Both the position numbers and the translations under genes were made by a program. Of a DNA stretch of 64,000 nt, positions 51,722 through 62,957 are shown in pieces. Within the stretch, counting starts at the first letter, position 1. Each line of letters begins with the position of its first letter. The notes under the pieces are model-generated. The model ran no database searches. It had not been told where the DNA came from and saw nothing but the letters and a program-made list of their open reading frames with translations. Source of the DNA: Nitrospira sp. (GTDB taxonomy: Bacteria > Nitrospirota > Nitrospiria > Nitrospirales > Nitrospiraceae); contig SWDG01000005.1 of assembly GCA_005116965.1 (NCBI GenBank), forward strand, positions 10,314-74,313, given 5' to 3'.

Positions 51722-52780
51722 TCAGACTTTCAACAGACGAGCCACGTCCTCGCGCGTCGCCTTGACCGTCTGCGGTTGTTTCGACACGCTGATTGCCGTA
51801 TCGGCATCTTTCAACCCATGCCCCGTCAACGTACATACGACTGTCTCTCCTTCTCGTAGCGCATTAGCTCGATGCAATTTGGCCACGCCGGCGACGGACG
51901 CCGCGGAAGCCGGTTCACAAAAGACCCCTTCGGTTGCCGCCACCATGGTGTAGGCTTGGAGAATTTCCTCATCTGTCACCAGATCGATCGCGCCCGCAGA
52001 TTCCTCCACCGCCTGTACTGCTGAAGACCAGCTGGCGGGATTGCCGATTCGAATGGCCGTGGCAATGGTCTGTGGTTGCTCGACGACTCGGCCCAACACG
52101 ATCGGAGCCGCACCAGCGGCTTGAAATCCCATCATGCGGGGCATCCTTGAAATCTGATTGGCCGCACGATATTCTTGGTACCCTTTCCAATAGGCTGTGA
52201 TATTTCCGGCGTTTCCAACCGGCAACACATGAAGCGTCGGAGCCTCGCCAAGCTGATCACACACCTCAAAGGCCGCAGTCTTCTGCCCGTCAATCCGGAA
52301 CGGATTCACCGAGTTGACCAATTCGATGGGCAGTGTCGCTGAAAACTCCTTGACGAGCGTCAGGGCCTGATCAAAGTTGCCTTCAATCTGGATCACCGTG
52401 GCCTGATGCATCATCGCCTGAGACAACTTACCCATCGCGATCTTGCCGGCTGGAATCAATACGAAAACGGACAACCCTGCGCGCGCCCCGTACGCGGCGG
52501 CAGAGGCGGAGGTGTTGCCGGTCGATGCGCACATCACCGCCCGCGCACCGCTTTCCACCGCCTTCGAGATGGCCAATGTCATGCCGCGGTCCTTGAAGGA
52601 CCCGGTTGGATTGGCCCCCTCGAACTTCAGATAGAGTTCGACCCCTGGCGCAATGGCCTGAGCTAATCTCGTGGCCCGAATCAGAGGGGTATTGCCCTCT
52701 CCCAGGCTGATCACAGGAGTCTTCTCCGTCACGGGGAGGAATTTACGATACTCCTCTATCACACCACGCCAAGGGCTCAT
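51722..52780 (-). CDS. thrC: Threonine synthase
   Basis: A 352-residue PLP enzyme. Residues 20-30 [11 protein letters not shown] and [13 protein letters not shown], with the PLP Lys in SFKDRG, are characteristic of class II threonine synthases of the short (about 350-residue) type. Further marks are [17 protein letters not shown] and the phosphate-binding [15 protein letters not shown] (about 185-200). It converts O-phosphohomoserine to threonine. It begins 4 bp after the hom stop codon and is followed by the ApgM-like gene. An alternative TTG start three bases upstream is possible. Confidence 0.95.
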   Translation of the reverse strand: MSPWRGVIEEYRKFLPVTEKTPVISLGEGNTPLIRATRLAQAIAPGVELYLKFEGANPTGSFKDRGMTLAISKAVESGARAVMCASTGNTSASAAAYGARAGLSVFVLIPAGKIAMGKLSQAMMHQATVIQIEGNFDQALTLVKEFSATLPIELVNSVNPFRIDGQKTAAFEVCDQLGEAPTLHVLPVGNAGNITAYWKGYQEYRAANQISRMPRMMGFQAAGAAPIVLGRVVEQPQTIATAIRIGNPASWSSAVQAVEESAGAIDLVTDEEILQAYTMVAATEGVFCEPASAASVAGVAKLHRANALREGETVVCTLTGHGLKDADTAISVSKQPQTVKATREDVARLLKV

Positions 52781-52783
52781 CAA

Positions 52784-54097
52784 TTACTCATCCTTGCCTT
52801 CAATACGAATCAGCGTCGGCGGCTCGGAGACGAACGCCTTCTGATTAATTTCACGCAACGCGGTCTGGACATCCCGCTCCTTCGCCATATGGGTCTTGAT
52901 GACAATCGGCACGGTCTGTCCTTCGCGGCGTCCCTGTTGTACCATCGACGAGATACTGATTCCGCAGTGCCCCAATTCACCAGCGATCTGCGCCAATACG
53001 CCAGGCCGATCCACGACCATAAATCGCAGATAATAGAGTGAGCTGATCTCTTCCATCGATCTCAGCCGGAGCGGCCGTCGCTGATCCGGCTGAAACGACG
53101 CCACGGGCACGCGACCGGCGCTGCTTTTCAAAAGATTCCGTCCGATCGCAATCACGTCGCTGACCACCGCACTCCCGGTCGGCATGGATCCGGCCCCCCG
53201 GCCATAGAGGACGACGTCACCGACCGCATCACCGACGAGCTGGATGGCATTGTACACATCCTCAACCTGGGCAATCGGAGACGCCGAGGGGAGCATCGTA
53301 GGATGAACCCGGGCCTCAATCTCTCCATCCACCAGTTTTGCGATACCGAGCAGCTTAATCGTGAAACCAAACTGCTTCGCGTAGGCGATATCGATCGGCG
53401 TGATGTTGGTAATCCCTTCCGTATAGATGTCCTTGAAGTTGACCGGGGTTCCATAGGCAAGGTTGACGAGGATGGCCAGCTTGTGCGCCGAATCGATCCC
53501 GGCCACATCAAAGGTCGGATCAGCTTCGGCATACCCGGCTCGTTGTGCGTCCGCGAGCACTTCCTCGAAACTGTGCCCCTCGCGGGTCATTCTCGACAAA
53601 ATATAGTTAGACGTCCCGTTGATGATGCCGTAGATGGATTCGATCGTATTCCCGGCCAAGCCCTCCGTCAACGCACGAATAATGGGAATCCCGCCGCCGA
53701 CGCTGGCTTCAAATCCTAGATCCACTCCTTTGCGCACGGCAGCGTCGAAGATTTCTTCTCCGTGAAGCGCCAGGAGCGCTTTGTTTGCCGTGACCACATG
53801 CTTCCCGGCCCCGATCGCATCCAGAATGACGCGTTTAGCCGTATCGTATCCGCCGATGAGCTCAACGACGATATCGATGTCTGGAGCAGTCAGAACCTGT
53901 CTGCTGTCGGTCGTCAACACCCCGGCAGCCAAGGCGACGCCACGCTCCCTGACGACGTCCAGATCCACCACGCGAACGAGGTCAACCGGGACACCGACGC
54001 GCCGTGTAATGAGGGCGGCATTATCGAGAAGAATTTTGGCGACTCCGGTGCCGACCGTACCGAACCCTACAATCCCGATTCCGATACGCGATCTCAT
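52784..54097 (-). CDS. hom: Homoserine dehydrogenase
   Basis: A 437-residue monofunctional enzyme: Rossmann motif [25 protein letters not shown], and the catalytic-domain signatures [22 protein letters not shown] and [26 protein letters not shown]-terminal ACT domain (about 355-430, [21 protein letters not shown]) mediates threonine feedback. It reduces aspartate semialdehyde to homoserine. It overlaps alaC by 4 bp (ATGA) and is followed by thrC. Confidence 0.96.
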   Translation of the reverse strand: MRSRIGIGIVGFGTVGTGVAKILLDNAALITRRVGVPVDLVRVVDLDVVRERGVALAAGVLTTDSRQVLTAPDIDIVVELIGGYDTAKRVILDAIGAGKHVVTANKALLALHGEEIFDAAVRKGVDLGFEASVGGGIPIIRALTEGLAGNTIESIYGIINGTSNYILSRMTREGHSFEEVLADAQRAGYAEADPTFDVAGIDSAHKLAILVNLAYGTPVNFKDIYTEGITNITPIDIAYAKQFGFTIKLLGIAKLVDGEIEARVHPTMLPSASPIAQVEDVYNAIQLVGDAVGDVVLYGRGAGSMPTGSAVVSDVIAIGRNLLKSSAGRVPVASFQPDQRRPLRLRSMEEISSLYYLRFMVVDRPGVLAQIAGELGHCGISISSMVQQGRREGQTVPIVIKTHMAKERDVQTALREINQKAFVSEPPTLIRIEGKDE

Positions 54098-55290
54098 TCC
54101 TCATCCCCATCGAGCTTGAGGGCTTTCCGGATTCCTCTGACGGCCTGCCTGGTGCGATGTTCGTTTTCTACCAGCCCAAACCGCACGTATTCATCACCGC
54201 CTTCACCGAATCCGATCCCCGGAGAAACGGCCACTTTTGCCTCTTTGAGTAAGAGCTTTGAAAACTCCAAGGATCCCATGTGGCGATAGGGCACAGGGAT
54301 ACGTGCCCACACAAACATCGTGGCCAGGGGCTTTGCGACTTGCCAGCCGATCCGATTCAGCCCGCCCACGAGCACATCCCTGCGTTTTTGGTACCGCAAC
54401 ACCGTCTCCTTGACACAGTCCTGAGGGCCATTCAAGGCAATTACACTGGCGATCTGAATGGGTTGATAAATACCATAGTCCAGATAACTTTTAATCTTTG
54501 CCAACGCTCCGACGACCTCTCGATTACCCACACAAAATCCGACCCGCCAGCCTGGCATATTGTACGCCTTCGATAACGTGTAGAACTCTACGCCACAATC
54601 TTTTGCTCCCGGGACCTGGAGAAAACTTGGAGCTTTATACCCATCGAACACCAAATCAGCATAGGCAAGGTCGTGGATGACAATGACGTTGTGCTCCTTG
54701 GCAAACGCCACGATCTTCTTGAAGAACCCCAAATCCACAACGGCCGTCGTAGGATTGTGGGGGAAATTGATGACGAGAATCTTTGGTCTCGGAAACGTCT
54801 GCCGATAGACGCGCGTCAGATCTTCGAAAAAATCGCTATCCTGACGGAGTTCGATACCGCGGACCTCACCACCCGCAATGATGAAGCTGTACATGTGGAT
54901 GGGATACGTCGGCGTCGGGGTCAGGACCACATCGCCAGGGCCGATCAGGGCCAAGGCCAGGTGGGCGAGACCTTCTTTTGACCCGATGGTGACAATCGCT
55001 TCAGTCTCCGGATCCAGGTCAACAGCGTAGTTTCGCTTGTACCAGCCACAGATCGCATGCCGTAGTTTCGTGATGCCGCGCGAGGCCGAGTACCGATGAT
55101 TCTTTCCTTTACGGGCGGCCTCGATCATCTTCTCGACGATATGAGGCGGAGTCGGTTGATCGGGATTCCCCATCCCAAAATCAATAATGTCTTGCCCACG
55201 TTGGCGAGCCTCAAGCTTGAGTGATTGAACTTGCGCGAACACGTACGGCGGGAGTCGCTTGATCCGATAAAAACCTTCGCCCAACCCCAT
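54094..55290 (-). CDS. alaC: Alanine (glutamate-pyruvate) aminotransferase, AlaC type
   Basis: From ATG 55290 (AAAAGGAAG upstream) the protein has 398 residues and is a fold-type I aminotransferase. It shows [15 protein letters not shown] at the N-terminus, [37 protein letters not shown], and [17 protein letters not shown] with the PLP Lys. As remembered, E. coli AlaC is similar throughout, including the final [16 protein letters not shown]. It interconverts pyruvate/glutamate and alanine/2-oxoglutarate; other substrates such as aspartate are possible. It is the first gene of the threonine/lysine operon. The longer frame to 55332 runs into a promoter-like region. Confidence 0.88.
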   Translation of the reverse strand: MGLGEGFYRIKRLPPYVFAQVQSLKLEARQRGQDIIDFGMGNPDQPTPPHIVEKMIEAARKGKNHRYSASRGITKLRHAICGWYKRNYAVDLDPETEAIVTIGSKEGLAHLALALIGPGDVVLTPTPTYPIHMYSFIIAGGEVRGIELRQDSDFFEDLTRVYRQTFPRPKILVINFPHNPTTAVVDLGFFKKIVAFAKEHNVIVIHDLAYADLVFDGYKAPSFLQVPGAKDCGVEFYTLSKAYNMPGWRVGFCVGNREVVGALAKIKSYLDYGIYQPIQIASVIALNGPQDCVKETVLRYQKRRDVLVGGLNRIGWQVAKPLATMFVWARIPVPYRHMGSLEFSKLLLKEAKVAVSPGIGFGEGGDEYVRFGLVENEHRTRQAVRGIRKALKLDGDEE

Positions 55291-55329
55291 GAACTTCCTT
55301 TTGACTGCTATTAAATATTTCTTAAAACT

Positions 55330-55352
55330 CACTCATCCCGTCAAAATGAGTG
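55330..55352. promoter_or_regulatory. Inverted repeat upstream of alaC operon
   Basis: CACTCAT (55330-55336) and ATGAGTG (55346-55352) form a 7-bp inverted repeat with a 9-bp spacer containing CCCGTCAAA, which on the minus strand gives TTGACG, a potential -35 box. It is 40-62 bp before the alaC start, so an operator overlapping the promoter is possible. The rest of 55291-55585 shows no gene. Confidence 0.35.
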
Positions 55353-55585
55353 AAGGGATCCTGAAGGGCCCTATTCTAATGGAGGGCTTTGGTCGAGTCA
55401 ATTTACTCAATTTTCTATGGGGTTCTGTAGTTGTCAGATGCGCCTACTCCTCATCCGGTGCTTCACCGATCTATGAGCCCGTTCTTGCCCCCTCTCGTCC
55501 CTTTCTGCTACTACTATCGCTGGATTGATGGCTCCAGCCTGTCTCACGCACGTGTTCTCCGGCTGACTGGATGTAAGGAGGGGAG

Positions 55586-56299
55586 ATGGCCCGGCTTGGT
55601 GTGAATATCGACCATGTGGCGACGTTGCGGCAAGCACGTGGAGGAACCGATCCAGATCCCTTGGCAGCTGCGGTGCTTGTCGAGCTGGCAGGAGCAGACG
55701 GCCTGGTCGTTCACCTGCGGGAAGACCGGCGCCATATCCAAGATCGAGACCTTCAACTCCTTCGCGAAATAACCCGCACAAAGCTCGACCTTGAAATGGC
55801 AGCCGACGCAGAAATGGCGAAGATCGCCCTGACCATCAAGCCCGACCTGGTCACGTTGGTACCAGAAAAGCGACAGGAACTCACCACTGAAGGAGGCCTG
55901 GATATCGCCGGGCATCGTGACCGAATTCAGAGCATTGTGACTCTGTTACATAACGGGGGGATTCCCGTCAGTGTCTTTGTTGAGCCCGATTTGAATCAGA
56001 TCAGGGCTGCGCACAAGGTTGCGGCTGATTTCGTGGAGCTGCATACCGGTCGGTACGCGAATGCCACCCGCTCTAAAGAAGCCGATGCGGAATTCGAAGC
56101 CATTACCCACGCCGCCAAGCTGGCCTACAAGCTTGGGATCGGCGTCAATGCCGGGCATGGACTGAATTACCGCAACATCAAACGCTTGACGCATATTCCA
56201 GAAATCGTCGAGTACAACATCGGACACAGTATCATCGCACGGGCGGTCCTCGTCGGTCTCGTAGAAGCCGTGAAAGAAATGAAGGCCCTACTCAGTTGA
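55586..56299 (+). CDS. pdxJ: Pyridoxine 5'-phosphate synthase
   Basis: A 237-residue TIM-barrel enzyme: [22 protein letters not shown] at the N-terminus, [13 protein letters not shown], and the catalytic Glu region, then [18 protein letters not shown] and [12 protein letters not shown]. It condenses 1-deoxyxylulose 5-phosphate with 3-amino-2-oxopropyl phosphate to form PNP in vitamin B6 synthesis. An ideal AAGGAGGGG precedes ATG 55586. It heads the plus-strand group pdxJ-nnr-tsaE-lapA-mutS. Assignment is secure. Confidence 0.97.
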   Translation: MARLGVNIDHVATLRQARGGTDPDPLAAAVLVELAGADGLVVHLREDRRHIQDRDLQLLREITRTKLDLEMAADAEMAKIALTIKPDLVTLVPEKRQELTTEGGLDIAGHRDRIQSIVTLLHNGGIPVSVFVEPDLNQIRAAHKVAADFVELHTGRYANATRSKEADAEFEAITHAAKLAYKLGIGVNAGHGLNYRNIKRLTHIPEIVEYNIGHSIIARAVLVGLVEAVKEMKALLS

Positions 56300-56349
56300 T
56301 TTGAGATCGTCGCCCTGCTGGGTCCGCCCGTTCTTCTCGTTAGTACACC

Positions 56350-57948
56350 ATGACCAAGATTATTACCGCTGCACAGATGCAGGCACTCGACCGCCGGACG
56401 ATCTCAGAGGCTCGTATCCCTGTGACCACATTGATGGAGCGCGCCGGCTCGGGCGTTGTCTCTTGCCTTGAGCAACGGTTGGGGCCCGTACGAGGCAAGA
56501 GAATCACCGTGGTGTGCGGCAAAGGCAACAATGGGGGGGATGGATTCGTTGTTGCGCGCCTCCTCCGCCGACGCCATGCGAACGTGCGCGTCCTCGTCGT
56601 GACCCCCACGTCCGAACTGAGCCGTGATGCTGCCACCATGTATAAGCAATTCGTTCGAAGCGCAGGGAAGTCCTCCGTCTACCTCTATGCGTCCAAGGCC
56701 CAGGCGCAGGCACTTTTACAAGATAGCGATATCCTCATTGATGCCCTCCTCGGAACAGGACTCTCTGCCACTGTAACTGGGCGCTATGCCGAGGCCATTG
56801 ACAGCATCAATGAAACGGGTCGTCCCGTGGTGGCCGTTGATCTTCCATCGGGCCTCCATGCTGATACTGGAACGATCCTTGGCCGAGCCATTCGTGCCTC
56901 CTTCACCGTGACCTTTGGGCTACCGAAGTTAGGCCTCTATCAGAATGATGGGATCGACCTCGCTGGAGAGGTGGCGCTCGTCGACATCGGAATTCCGCCG
57001 GCCTACATTGACGCGGTCCAGAGCCGAACGACCTTGCTCACACCGCACGTGGTGCGCACATACCTGCCGAAACGGCAACCATCGAGTCACAAAGGAACAT
57101 TCGGCCATGCCGGTATCATCGCAGGATCCGTCGGCAAAACTGGTGCAGCCGCCATGGCTGCTCAGGCGGCCCTGCGTATCGGTGCGGGCCTCGTGACTGT
57201 CGCGATCCCTACGAGTGTCAACGATGTATTGGAAGCAAAGTTGCTGGAAGTGATGACGATTCCGATGCCTGAAACGAAAGCGCGCACCTTGGCGCGAACC
57301 GCATTCGATCGGCTCGTCGCCTTCATGGAGGCAAGAACTGCTATCGCTATCGGTCCGGGTCTATCAACTCATCCTGAAACGGTGGAGCTGGTCCGGGCCT
57401 TGACGAAACAGCTGGACCGACCGGCTGTTTTAGATGCGGACGCCCTGAATGCGTTGACCGGACGGACTGCCCTTCTGGCGGCTTGCAAAACACCGCCAAT
57501 CATCACTCCCCACCCTGGAGAAATGGCACGACTGGAGGCTGACGCCACGCCGCAGACCGTCAATAGCGATCGGATCGGTACTGCCACCCGCTTCGCACGG
57601 GAACGGGGACTGTTCGTCGTTCTGAAAGGGGCTCGGACCGTCGTTGCCAGACCTGATGGAGTCGTCGCTATTTGCCCGACGGGTAATCCTGGCATGGCGA
57701 CTGCTGGAACAGGCGATGTATTGACCGGCATGATCGTGGGACTTTTGGCCCAAGGCGTGCCCTCCTGGGAAGCGGCCTGTGCCGCCACCTACCTGCATGG
57801 TGTCGCCGGGGATTTGGCTTCAGCGAGAAAGGGACAAGCCGGCTTGATCTCGAGCGATGTCATCGAGGAGATTCCCTGTGCCCTCAAGCTCATGCATCAG
57901 GCTCCATCAAACGAGGCCAATGAGAACATGCGGAACGATCCCATGTGA
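56350..57948 (+). CDS. nnr: Bifunctional NAD(P)H-hydrate epimerase/dehydratase
   Basis: A 532-residue fusion. The N-terminal epimerase domain (about 1-220) has [24 protein letters not shown] and the [13 protein letters not shown] motif. The C-terminal dehydratase (about 235-515) has [20 protein letters not shown], the [12 protein letters not shown] signature and [18 protein letters not shown]. Together they repair hydrated NADH/NADPH in an ADP-dependent reaction. The final 20 residues are an acidic/polar tail. Next to tsaE, as in many genomes. Assignment is secure. Confidence 0.96.
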   Translation: MTKIITAAQMQALDRRTISEARIPVTTLMERAGSGVVSCLEQRLGPVRGKRITVVCGKGNNGGDGFVVARLLRRRHANVRVLVVTPTSELSRDAATMYKQFVRSAGKSSVYLYASKAQAQALLQDSDILIDALLGTGLSATVTGRYAEAIDSINETGRPVVAVDLPSGLHADTGTILGRAIRASFTVTFGLPKLGLYQNDGIDLAGEVALVDIGIPPAYIDAVQSRTTLLTPHVVRTYLPKRQPSSHKGTFGHAGIIAGSVGKTGAAAMAAQAALRIGAGLVTVAIPTSVNDVLEAKLLEVMTIPMPETKARTLARTAFDRLVAFMEARTAIAIGPGLSTHPETVELVRALTKQLDRPAVLDADALNALTGRTALLAACKTPPIITPHPGEMARLEADATPQTVNSDRIGTATRFARERGLFVVLKGARTVVARPDGVVAICPTGNPGMATAGTGDVLTGMIVGLLAQGVPSWEAACAATYLHGVAGDLASARKGQAGLISSDVIEEIPCALKLMHQAPSNEANENMRNDPM

Positions 57949-57957
57949 GGACGTCCC

Positions 57958-58500
57958 ATGGCTACATCTATCAGCTCTCTAGACCTTCTCCTCTCATCTC
58001 CTGGCAAGACAGAATCGTTCGGAAACGCTATTGGCCAGGCGCTTCGTGGAGGTGAGGTACTTGCCTTGATCGGTGAATTGGGAGCTGGTAAGACAGCACT
58101 AGTCCGCGGGGTCGTGGCTGGCCTCGGCGTCCCAGCTGCTTCTGTCACGAGTCCGACGTTCGTGCTAGTCCATGAATACCAAGGGAGGCTTCCGGTCATT
58201 CATATCGATCTGTACCGATTGCAAATGCCAGAAGAAGCTGAATCGATTGGACTGTCCGGTTACCTTGCGGATAACGTGGCCGTCGCCATTGAGTGGGCAG
58301 ATCGGTTTCCCCAGCTGCTTCCGGATGACCGACTTGAAGTGAGGCTCGCCCATCGAACCAGGAGGACTAGAAGAGCTCTGTTGGAAGCACGCGGTTCACG
58401 CTCTCGCTTACTTCTCGCTCGCATCAAGAAGATTTTGCGTCGAACCCCTCGATCATCTCAGCTAATCCTGCAACCAGACAGAAAGACTTCGCCGCGATGA
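57958..58500 (+). CDS. tsaE: tRNA t6A biosynthesis ATPase TsaE
   Basis: A 180-residue P-loop protein. Walker [15 protein letters not shown] (about 38-51), [10 protein letters not shown] and VIHIDLYRL, with [20 protein letters not shown] containing the conserved EW. TsaE works with TsaB and TsaD to transfer threonylcarbamoyl to A37 of ANN-decoding tRNAs. The last 35 residues are a basic extension not usual for the family. It starts 9 bp after nnr and overlaps the next gene by 4 bp. Confidence 0.94.
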   Translation: MATSISSLDLLLSSPGKTESFGNAIGQALRGGEVLALIGELGAGKTALVRGVVAGLGVPAASVTSPTFVLVHEYQGRLPVIHIDLYRLQMPEEAESIGLSGYLADNVAVAIEWADRFPQLLPDDRLEVRLAHRTRRTRRALLEARGSRSRLLLARIKKILRRTPRSSQLILQPDRKTSPR

Positions 58501-58841
58501 CTCGACTGATTCTGATCGGCATTCTTGTGCTCCTTTCGTTGGCCTTCTTCCTTCAAAACCAGGAACAGGAAGTCACGCTCCGCTATTTCTTTGGATTACT
58601 CGAAGCCTCAACTCCCATTTATAAGCCCATTATGGCTGGATTTCTCATCGGCCTTTTAGTCGCAGCCATCTTGCTGTTTCCCCCTTGGATCCGTGGACGT
58701 ATCGATCTTCGACGTAAGACGAAGGCTTTACAGGAAGCTGAATCGAACTTAGAGCGATTTCGGCAGTCTCTTGAGAAGATATCTGGACGCACCCACGCTC
58801 CCACACCGATGGAGTCTTCGAGAGACTTTACTGATGAGTGA
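58497..58841 (+). CDS. LapA-domain small membrane protein
   Basis: A 114-residue protein with two TM helices (about 3-20 and 42-62), the QNQEQEVTLRYFFG strand between them and a C-terminal coiled coil (RKTKALQEAESNLERFRQSLEKI). This is the DUF1049/LapA arrangement, in E. coli LapA acting with LapB in LPS assembly control. No LapB is in the window. It overlaps tsaE (ATGA) and mutS (8 bp). Confidence 0.8.
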   Translation: MTRLILIGILVLLSLAFFLQNQEQEVTLRYFFGLLEASTPIYKPIMAGFLIGLLVAAILLFPPWIRGRIDLRRKTKALQEAESNLERFRQSLEKISGRTHAPTPMESSRDFTDE

Positions 58842-61488
58842 CCAGACCCTGAGCCCGCTTATGCGGCAGTATCGGGATATCAAGCAGGGATACCCTGAAG
58901 CCATCCTGTTGTTTCGGGTCGGGGATTTTTATGAGATGTTCTACGAGGACGCTCAGGAGGCTTCCCGACTCTTATCGATCGCCCTCACGTCTCGCGATAA
59001 GCACAGCGCCCATCCTGTTCCACTGTGCGGCGTTCCCTATCATGCCGCAACCGGCTATATCGCAAAGTTGTTGAAGGCCGGTCGTATCGTGGCATTGTGC
59101 GAGCAAGTCGAGGATCCCAAGGTCGCCAAAGGTCTGGTGCGCCGTGAAGTCGTCAGGCTTTATACTCCGGGCACACTCGTAGACACAGAATTTCTCGCCC
59201 CGTGCGAGCTCAACTATCTTGCCGCGTTCGTCGTTCAATCAGACACGGTTCATGGAAGATCGATCGGCTTGTCCGTCCTTGAGGTTTCAACTGGTGAATT
59301 TTGGGGGATGGAGTTTCACGGTCCCCACGCGATCACGCAACTATTGAATGAACTCTCTCGACTAGACCCTCGAGAAGTGCTTTTTCCTGCAAACCTCGTC
59401 CCTGAATGCTCCACTTGGATCGAGCAAATCGTAGGAACACGCCTGTGTGAACGGCCTCCCACATCGTTCAGCCAGCACTCCGCTGCTCAGACCTTAATGA
59501 CGCATTTCCACGTACAGGACTTTGACGCCTTAGACTGTGCCGACAGCCTCGCCGCCAGTAGCGCAGCAGGCGCGGTCTTATCGTACTTGCGCGAGACTCA
59601 ACCGACGGTTCCTCTGGATCATATTCGCCGATTTACTATCCAGCGCAATGACGAATACATGCACCTGGATGGCACCACTATCCGTAACCTGGAACTTCTC
59701 AAACCATTGCTGTCGAACGAAAACGCGTTGGGCTCGAAGTCTACTACGCTCCTGAGCGTGCTGGATCGGACCTCCACGGCCATGGGAAGTCGACTCCTTC
59801 GCCAGTGGCTGGTACGGCCGTTGCTCCATGACGACCAGATACGGCAGCGCCTTGATGCGGTCGAAGAACTAAAAGACCGCATGCAGGTCAGAACTGCATT
59901 ACGGACCGCCTTGCGAGAGATCCAGGATATTGCACGACTTGGCAGTCGCATCGTACTCGGCTTAGCCGGTCCGCGAGAACTTTTGGCCCTCAAGCAATCT
60001 CTTTCGGTTTTGCCCGAGATTGATATCCAGCTCGCACCGCTTCAGAGTCTGCTGCTCTGTCAGGCGCGAACATCATGGGATAGCGGCCAGGATCTCTACG
60101 ACGTGATTGAGCGTGCAATCCGACCCGATGTTCCAGCTTCCATTCGAGACGGGAACATCTTCACAGATGGCTATGACCCGGTCATCGACGAGTTGCGCAA
60201 AGCCAGCAAGGAGGGAAAAACTTGGATCGCCGCAATCGAGACGCAGGAACGCGACCGAACGGGCATCGAGTCATTGAAGGTCCGTTACAATCAGGTGTTT
60301 GGCTATTACATCGAGATCACCAAAGCCAATCTCGCCCGGGTCCCCGCTGACTACATTCGCAAGCAAACGCTGGTCAATGCCGAGCGATTTATGACCGCCG
60401 AATTAAAAGAGCTGGAAGAACGTGTTACCGGAGCCGAGGCTAAGCTCCTGGCTCGTGAGCAGGAGCTTTTTATTCAGCTTCGCTTGCGGTTGGCTCAAGA
60501 GGCCTCTCGATTGGACGCCATGGCGACCGCCCTTGCGCTCCTTGATGTCGTCGCCGGATTGGCTGAGGTGGCCGCTCTGTACCGGTATACCAAGCCGACG
60601 GTGACTGAAGGGGGTGCCCTTATCATCAGGGAAGGTCGTCACCCTGTCGTCGAGCGACTCTGTACGGATTCAGTATTCGTCCCGAATGATACCGTGTTGG
60701 ACCTCGAACTGAACCGCCTCCTGATCATTACAGGACCAAACATGGCGGGAAAGAGCACCTATCTTCGTCAGGTCGCATTGATTATCTTGATGGCTCAGAT
60801 CGGCAGCTTTGTACCCGCCTCAGAGGCGACGATTGGATTAACCGATCGCATTTTCACAAGAGTGGGAGCCTCGGATAATCTGGCCGGGGGTCAAAGCACC
60901 TTCATGGTCGAAATGGTGGAGACCGCGAACATTCTCCAAAATGCGACGTCCCGCAGCCTCATTCTGTTGGATGAAATCGGGCGCGGCACAAGCACCTACG
61001 ATGGTCTGAGTATCGCATGGGCAATTGCGGAATATATTCACGACTGCACCAGGTTGGGCGCGCGCACTTTATTCGCAACCCACTATCATGAGATGACGCA
61101 ACTGGAGCAACAACGGATCGGAATCAAGAACTATCGTGTCGCCGTCCAGGAATGTGATGGTGATGTGGTGTTTCTCAGAAAAATCGTGGCAGGGAAAGCT
61201 GACCGAAGTTACGGCATCCACGTGGCCAAACTGGCAGGGCTTCCTTTGGAGGTCATACGCCGCGCACAAACGGTGCTGTCACAGCTGGAACAACCGGAGT
61301 CTGTCAGTTCCAGGATGAATCAGGATGAACACCCGACGACATCGGAACTCCTTCCTCATCCTCATCCGATGATAGAAGAGGTCAAACAGATCGACCTATT
61401 TTCGATGACACCGCTCGATGCGCTGAATCGTCTTGCCGAGTTGCAACGTATGGTGAGATCGGAGCGCAGTGATCCATCCGATCGGTAA
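58834..61488 (+). CDS. mutS: DNA mismatch repair protein MutS
   Basis: From ATG 58834 the protein has 884 residues. The mismatch-binding motif GDFYEMF (Phe-x-Glu, about residues 32-38) is near the N-terminus, and the lever/clamp region and ATPase core follow: Walker A ITGPNMAGKSTYLRQ (about 632), Walker B LILLDEIGRGTSTYDGLS (about 710) and ATHYHEMT. C-terminal HtH dimerisation signatures (GKADRSYGIHVAKLAGLP) are present. It recognises mismatches with MutL. The frame is open to 58771, but homology and the overlap with the LapA gene favour 58834. Assignment is secure. Confidence 0.97.
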   Translation: MSDQTLSPLMRQYRDIKQGYPEAILLFRVGDFYEMFYEDAQEASRLLSIALTSRDKHSAHPVPLCGVPYHAATGYIAKLLKAGRIVALCEQVEDPKVAKGLVRREVVRLYTPGTLVDTEFLAPCELNYLAAFVVQSDTVHGRSIGLSVLEVSTGEFWGMEFHGPHAITQLLNELSRLDPREVLFPANLVPECSTWIEQIVGTRLCERPPTSFSQHSAAQTLMTHFHVQDFDALDCADSLAASSAAGAVLSYLRETQPTVPLDHIRRFTIQRNDEYMHLDGTTIRNLELLKPLLSNENALGSKSTTLLSVLDRTSTAMGSRLLRQWLVRPLLHDDQIRQRLDAVEELKDRMQVRTALRTALREIQDIARLGSRIVLGLAGPRELLALKQSLSVLPEIDIQLAPLQSLLLCQARTSWDSGQDLYDVIERAIRPDVPASIRDGNIFTDGYDPVIDELRKASKEGKTWIAAIETQERDRTGIESLKVRYNQVFGYYIEITKANLARVPADYIRKQTLVNAERFMTAELKELEERVTGAEAKLLAREQELFIQLRLRLAQEASRLDAMATALALLDVVAGLAEVAALYRYTKPTVTEGGALIIREGRHPVVERLCTDSVFVPNDTVLDLELNRLLIITGPNMAGKSTYLRQVALIILMAQIGSFVPASEATIGLTDRIFTRVGASDNLAGGQSTFMVEMVETANILQNATSRSLILLDEIGRGTSTYDGLSIAWAIAEYIHDCTRLGARTLFATHYHEMTQLEQQRIGIKNYRVAVQECDGDVVFLRKIVAGKADRSYGIHVAKLAGLPLEVIRRAQTVLSQLEQPESVSSRMNQDEHPTTSELLPHPHPMIEEVKQIDLFSMTPLDALNRLAELQRMVRSERSDPSDR

Positions 61489-61508
61489 TCCCCATTGACT
61501 AGATGGTG

Positions 61509-61550
61509 AAAATAAAACGGGCGACATTCCCGATGGAAATGCCGCCCGTT
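61509..61550. terminator. Terminator between mutS and the exported protein gene
   Basis: AACGGGCGACATT and AATGCCGCCCGTT form a stem of about 13 bp with one mismatch and a loop of about 9 nt. On the minus strand it is followed by TTTTATTTTC, an effective T-rich tract, so it terminates the minus-strand gene at 61570; on the plus strand it may also end the mutS transcript. Confidence 0.82.
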
Positions 61551-61569
61551 CACATCTTGCAATAGTCGA

Positions 61570-62232
61570 TCAGTGCGCCTGATTATACTGTGCAGTCCAA
61601 GGAATCAACCCGCCCACGGTTTTTCCACCTGGAAGCATCACGTCGTACTGCATGCCGACGTTGCTTCCATCCGGCGTAACGGGAGAAGTGTTGAGACCTG
61701 TCTTGGCTTTTGCACAGGTTGACTCGAATTCGTTTTTCCCGGCGCATTCCCTGAGGCGAATCGCGGAAATGCTCAGAGGTTTCCCCACTGAACCAGACAC
61801 CTCAGGAATCTTCTTCACGGATGAAATCACCCGATGATTTTGCTCGGTTTCCGTGGCGACGAATTCGATCAAGTCCGTCGTGCTGCCAGGGGGAACCTCC
61901 TTGGCGGCTGTGGGTCCGGCATGAAGGCGACCCATCTTCTTCAGCTCTTGCCAGGCTGACTTATCGGCATAGAACTTCAGCGTTTTCCCCGGGTGAACTT
62001 TTTGCCAATACAACCCGCTCTCCGCGTTCCCACCGAAGACGGCTGTGTTAATCCACACGGCTTCATCGTAGGGATCTAGGATGATCACCCGACCTTGAAT
62101 GGTGGTCGGTTTGCTCATGTCACCCCATTCGAATCGTTCTTGAAATGACTCAATAGCCGAGGCAGTTGAAGCCAGACCGGCTACCAGTGCAACGGCTGCC
62201 AGCACGGCCGCACCTTGCTTGTGCAACATCAT
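61570..62232 (-). CDS. Exported protein of unknown function A
   Basis: From ATG 62232 (AGGAGG eight bases upstream) the protein has 220 residues. A signal peptide (GAAVLAAVALVAGLASTASA) is followed by about 195 residues without TM. Notable are the FEWGDMSKPTTIQGRVIILDPYDEAVWINT opening strand region, two Cys in RLRECAGKNEFESTCAKA (about 155-172), and MQYDVMLPGGKTVGGLIPW near the end. No family is recognised. A longer frame to 62340 has no ribosome-binding site. It is 46 bp downstream of the next gene on the same strand; the terminator after it ends this two-gene unit. Confidence 0.7.
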   Translation of the reverse strand: MMLHKQGAAVLAAVALVAGLASTASAIESFQERFEWGDMSKPTTIQGRVIILDPYDEAVWINTAVFGGNAESGLYWQKVHPGKTLKFYADKSAWQELKKMGRLHAGPTAAKEVPPGSTTDLIEFVATETEQNHRVISSVKKIPEVSGSVGKPLSISAIRLRECAGKNEFESTCAKAKTGLNTSPVTPDGSNVGMQYDVMLPGGKTVGGLIPWTAQYNQAH

Positions 62233-62278
62233 AATCGCGTCCTCCTTGAACAACATCATCTGTACGCTTTGAACGTGA

Positions 62279-62794
62279 CTAGTCCTTGATGACTTTGAAC
62301 CCGGTGATGGTTCTGCCGTCCAGCGTGACTTCCATGGCAACCAATTCTTGAGAGGCCTTGATAATTTGGTCCATCAAGGCTTTGTCTTTGACCGCCAGAC
62401 GAACCGTGGTGGCGGCATGGTACCAACCAGAATAGGTTGAATTTTTGTCACTGCCCCCGGAGAATCCCCAGGCACAACAACTGAACAATGGATCAGGCGG
62501 CTTCACGTCAAGCATCGTTGATGATCGCCCTCCACTGTCGCCGGACCCTGGTTCTCCCGTATTCCAATATTGAATGCCGAATAAGAGCTCGCCATCTGGG
62601 TTGTCCGCCCACTGCGACCAGACACGGCCTTGCAGCTTCTTGGCTGCCTCAGTAGCCTTTAGGGGCTTCCCTCCAACGACCGCATCAGCGATGCCTAGCT
62701 TGTCTGCGCCACCATCAGCTAGGGAAACCTCGGCCGCCAGCAAGCCGAAACACGAAACAAACGCGACGGCAGCTAGAATGACAGGCCTTTTCAT
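62279..62794 (-). CDS. Exported protein of unknown function B
   Basis: From ATG 62794 (AAGGAGGGA upstream) the protein has 171 residues. Its signal peptide is PVILAAVAFVSCFGLLAAEVSLA. The mature domain contains GRVWSQWADNPDGELLFGIQYWN, a Gly/Ser-rich turn, DVKPPDPLFSCCAWGFSGGSD with a vicinal Cys pair, and a final VTLDGRTITGFKVIKD strand. No family recognised. It precedes gene A and probably forms an operon with it; both could be periplasmic or outer-surface partners. Confidence 0.7.
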   Translation of the reverse strand: MKRPVILAAVAFVSCFGLLAAEVSLADGGADKLGIADAVVGGKPLKATEAAKKLQGRVWSQWADNPDGELLFGIQYWNTGEPGSGDSGGRSSTMLDVKPPDPLFSCCAWGFSGGSDKNSTYSGWYHAATTVRLAVKDKALMDQIIKASQELVAMEVTLDGRTITGFKVIKD

Positions 62795-62957
62795 ACGTAA
62801 TCCCTCCTTCGTCAATTTAAGCCCGATACTCTGATTAAGACGCTAATTCTTTCTAAACGTAGGTGATCTTGAATGGCTCGCAAAACCTCTTGAAAACTTA
62901 GAGTCCTTCAATAACCGGCACCAAAAATGAACAGAAAGCGGTCCGGTTGGTACCGGA

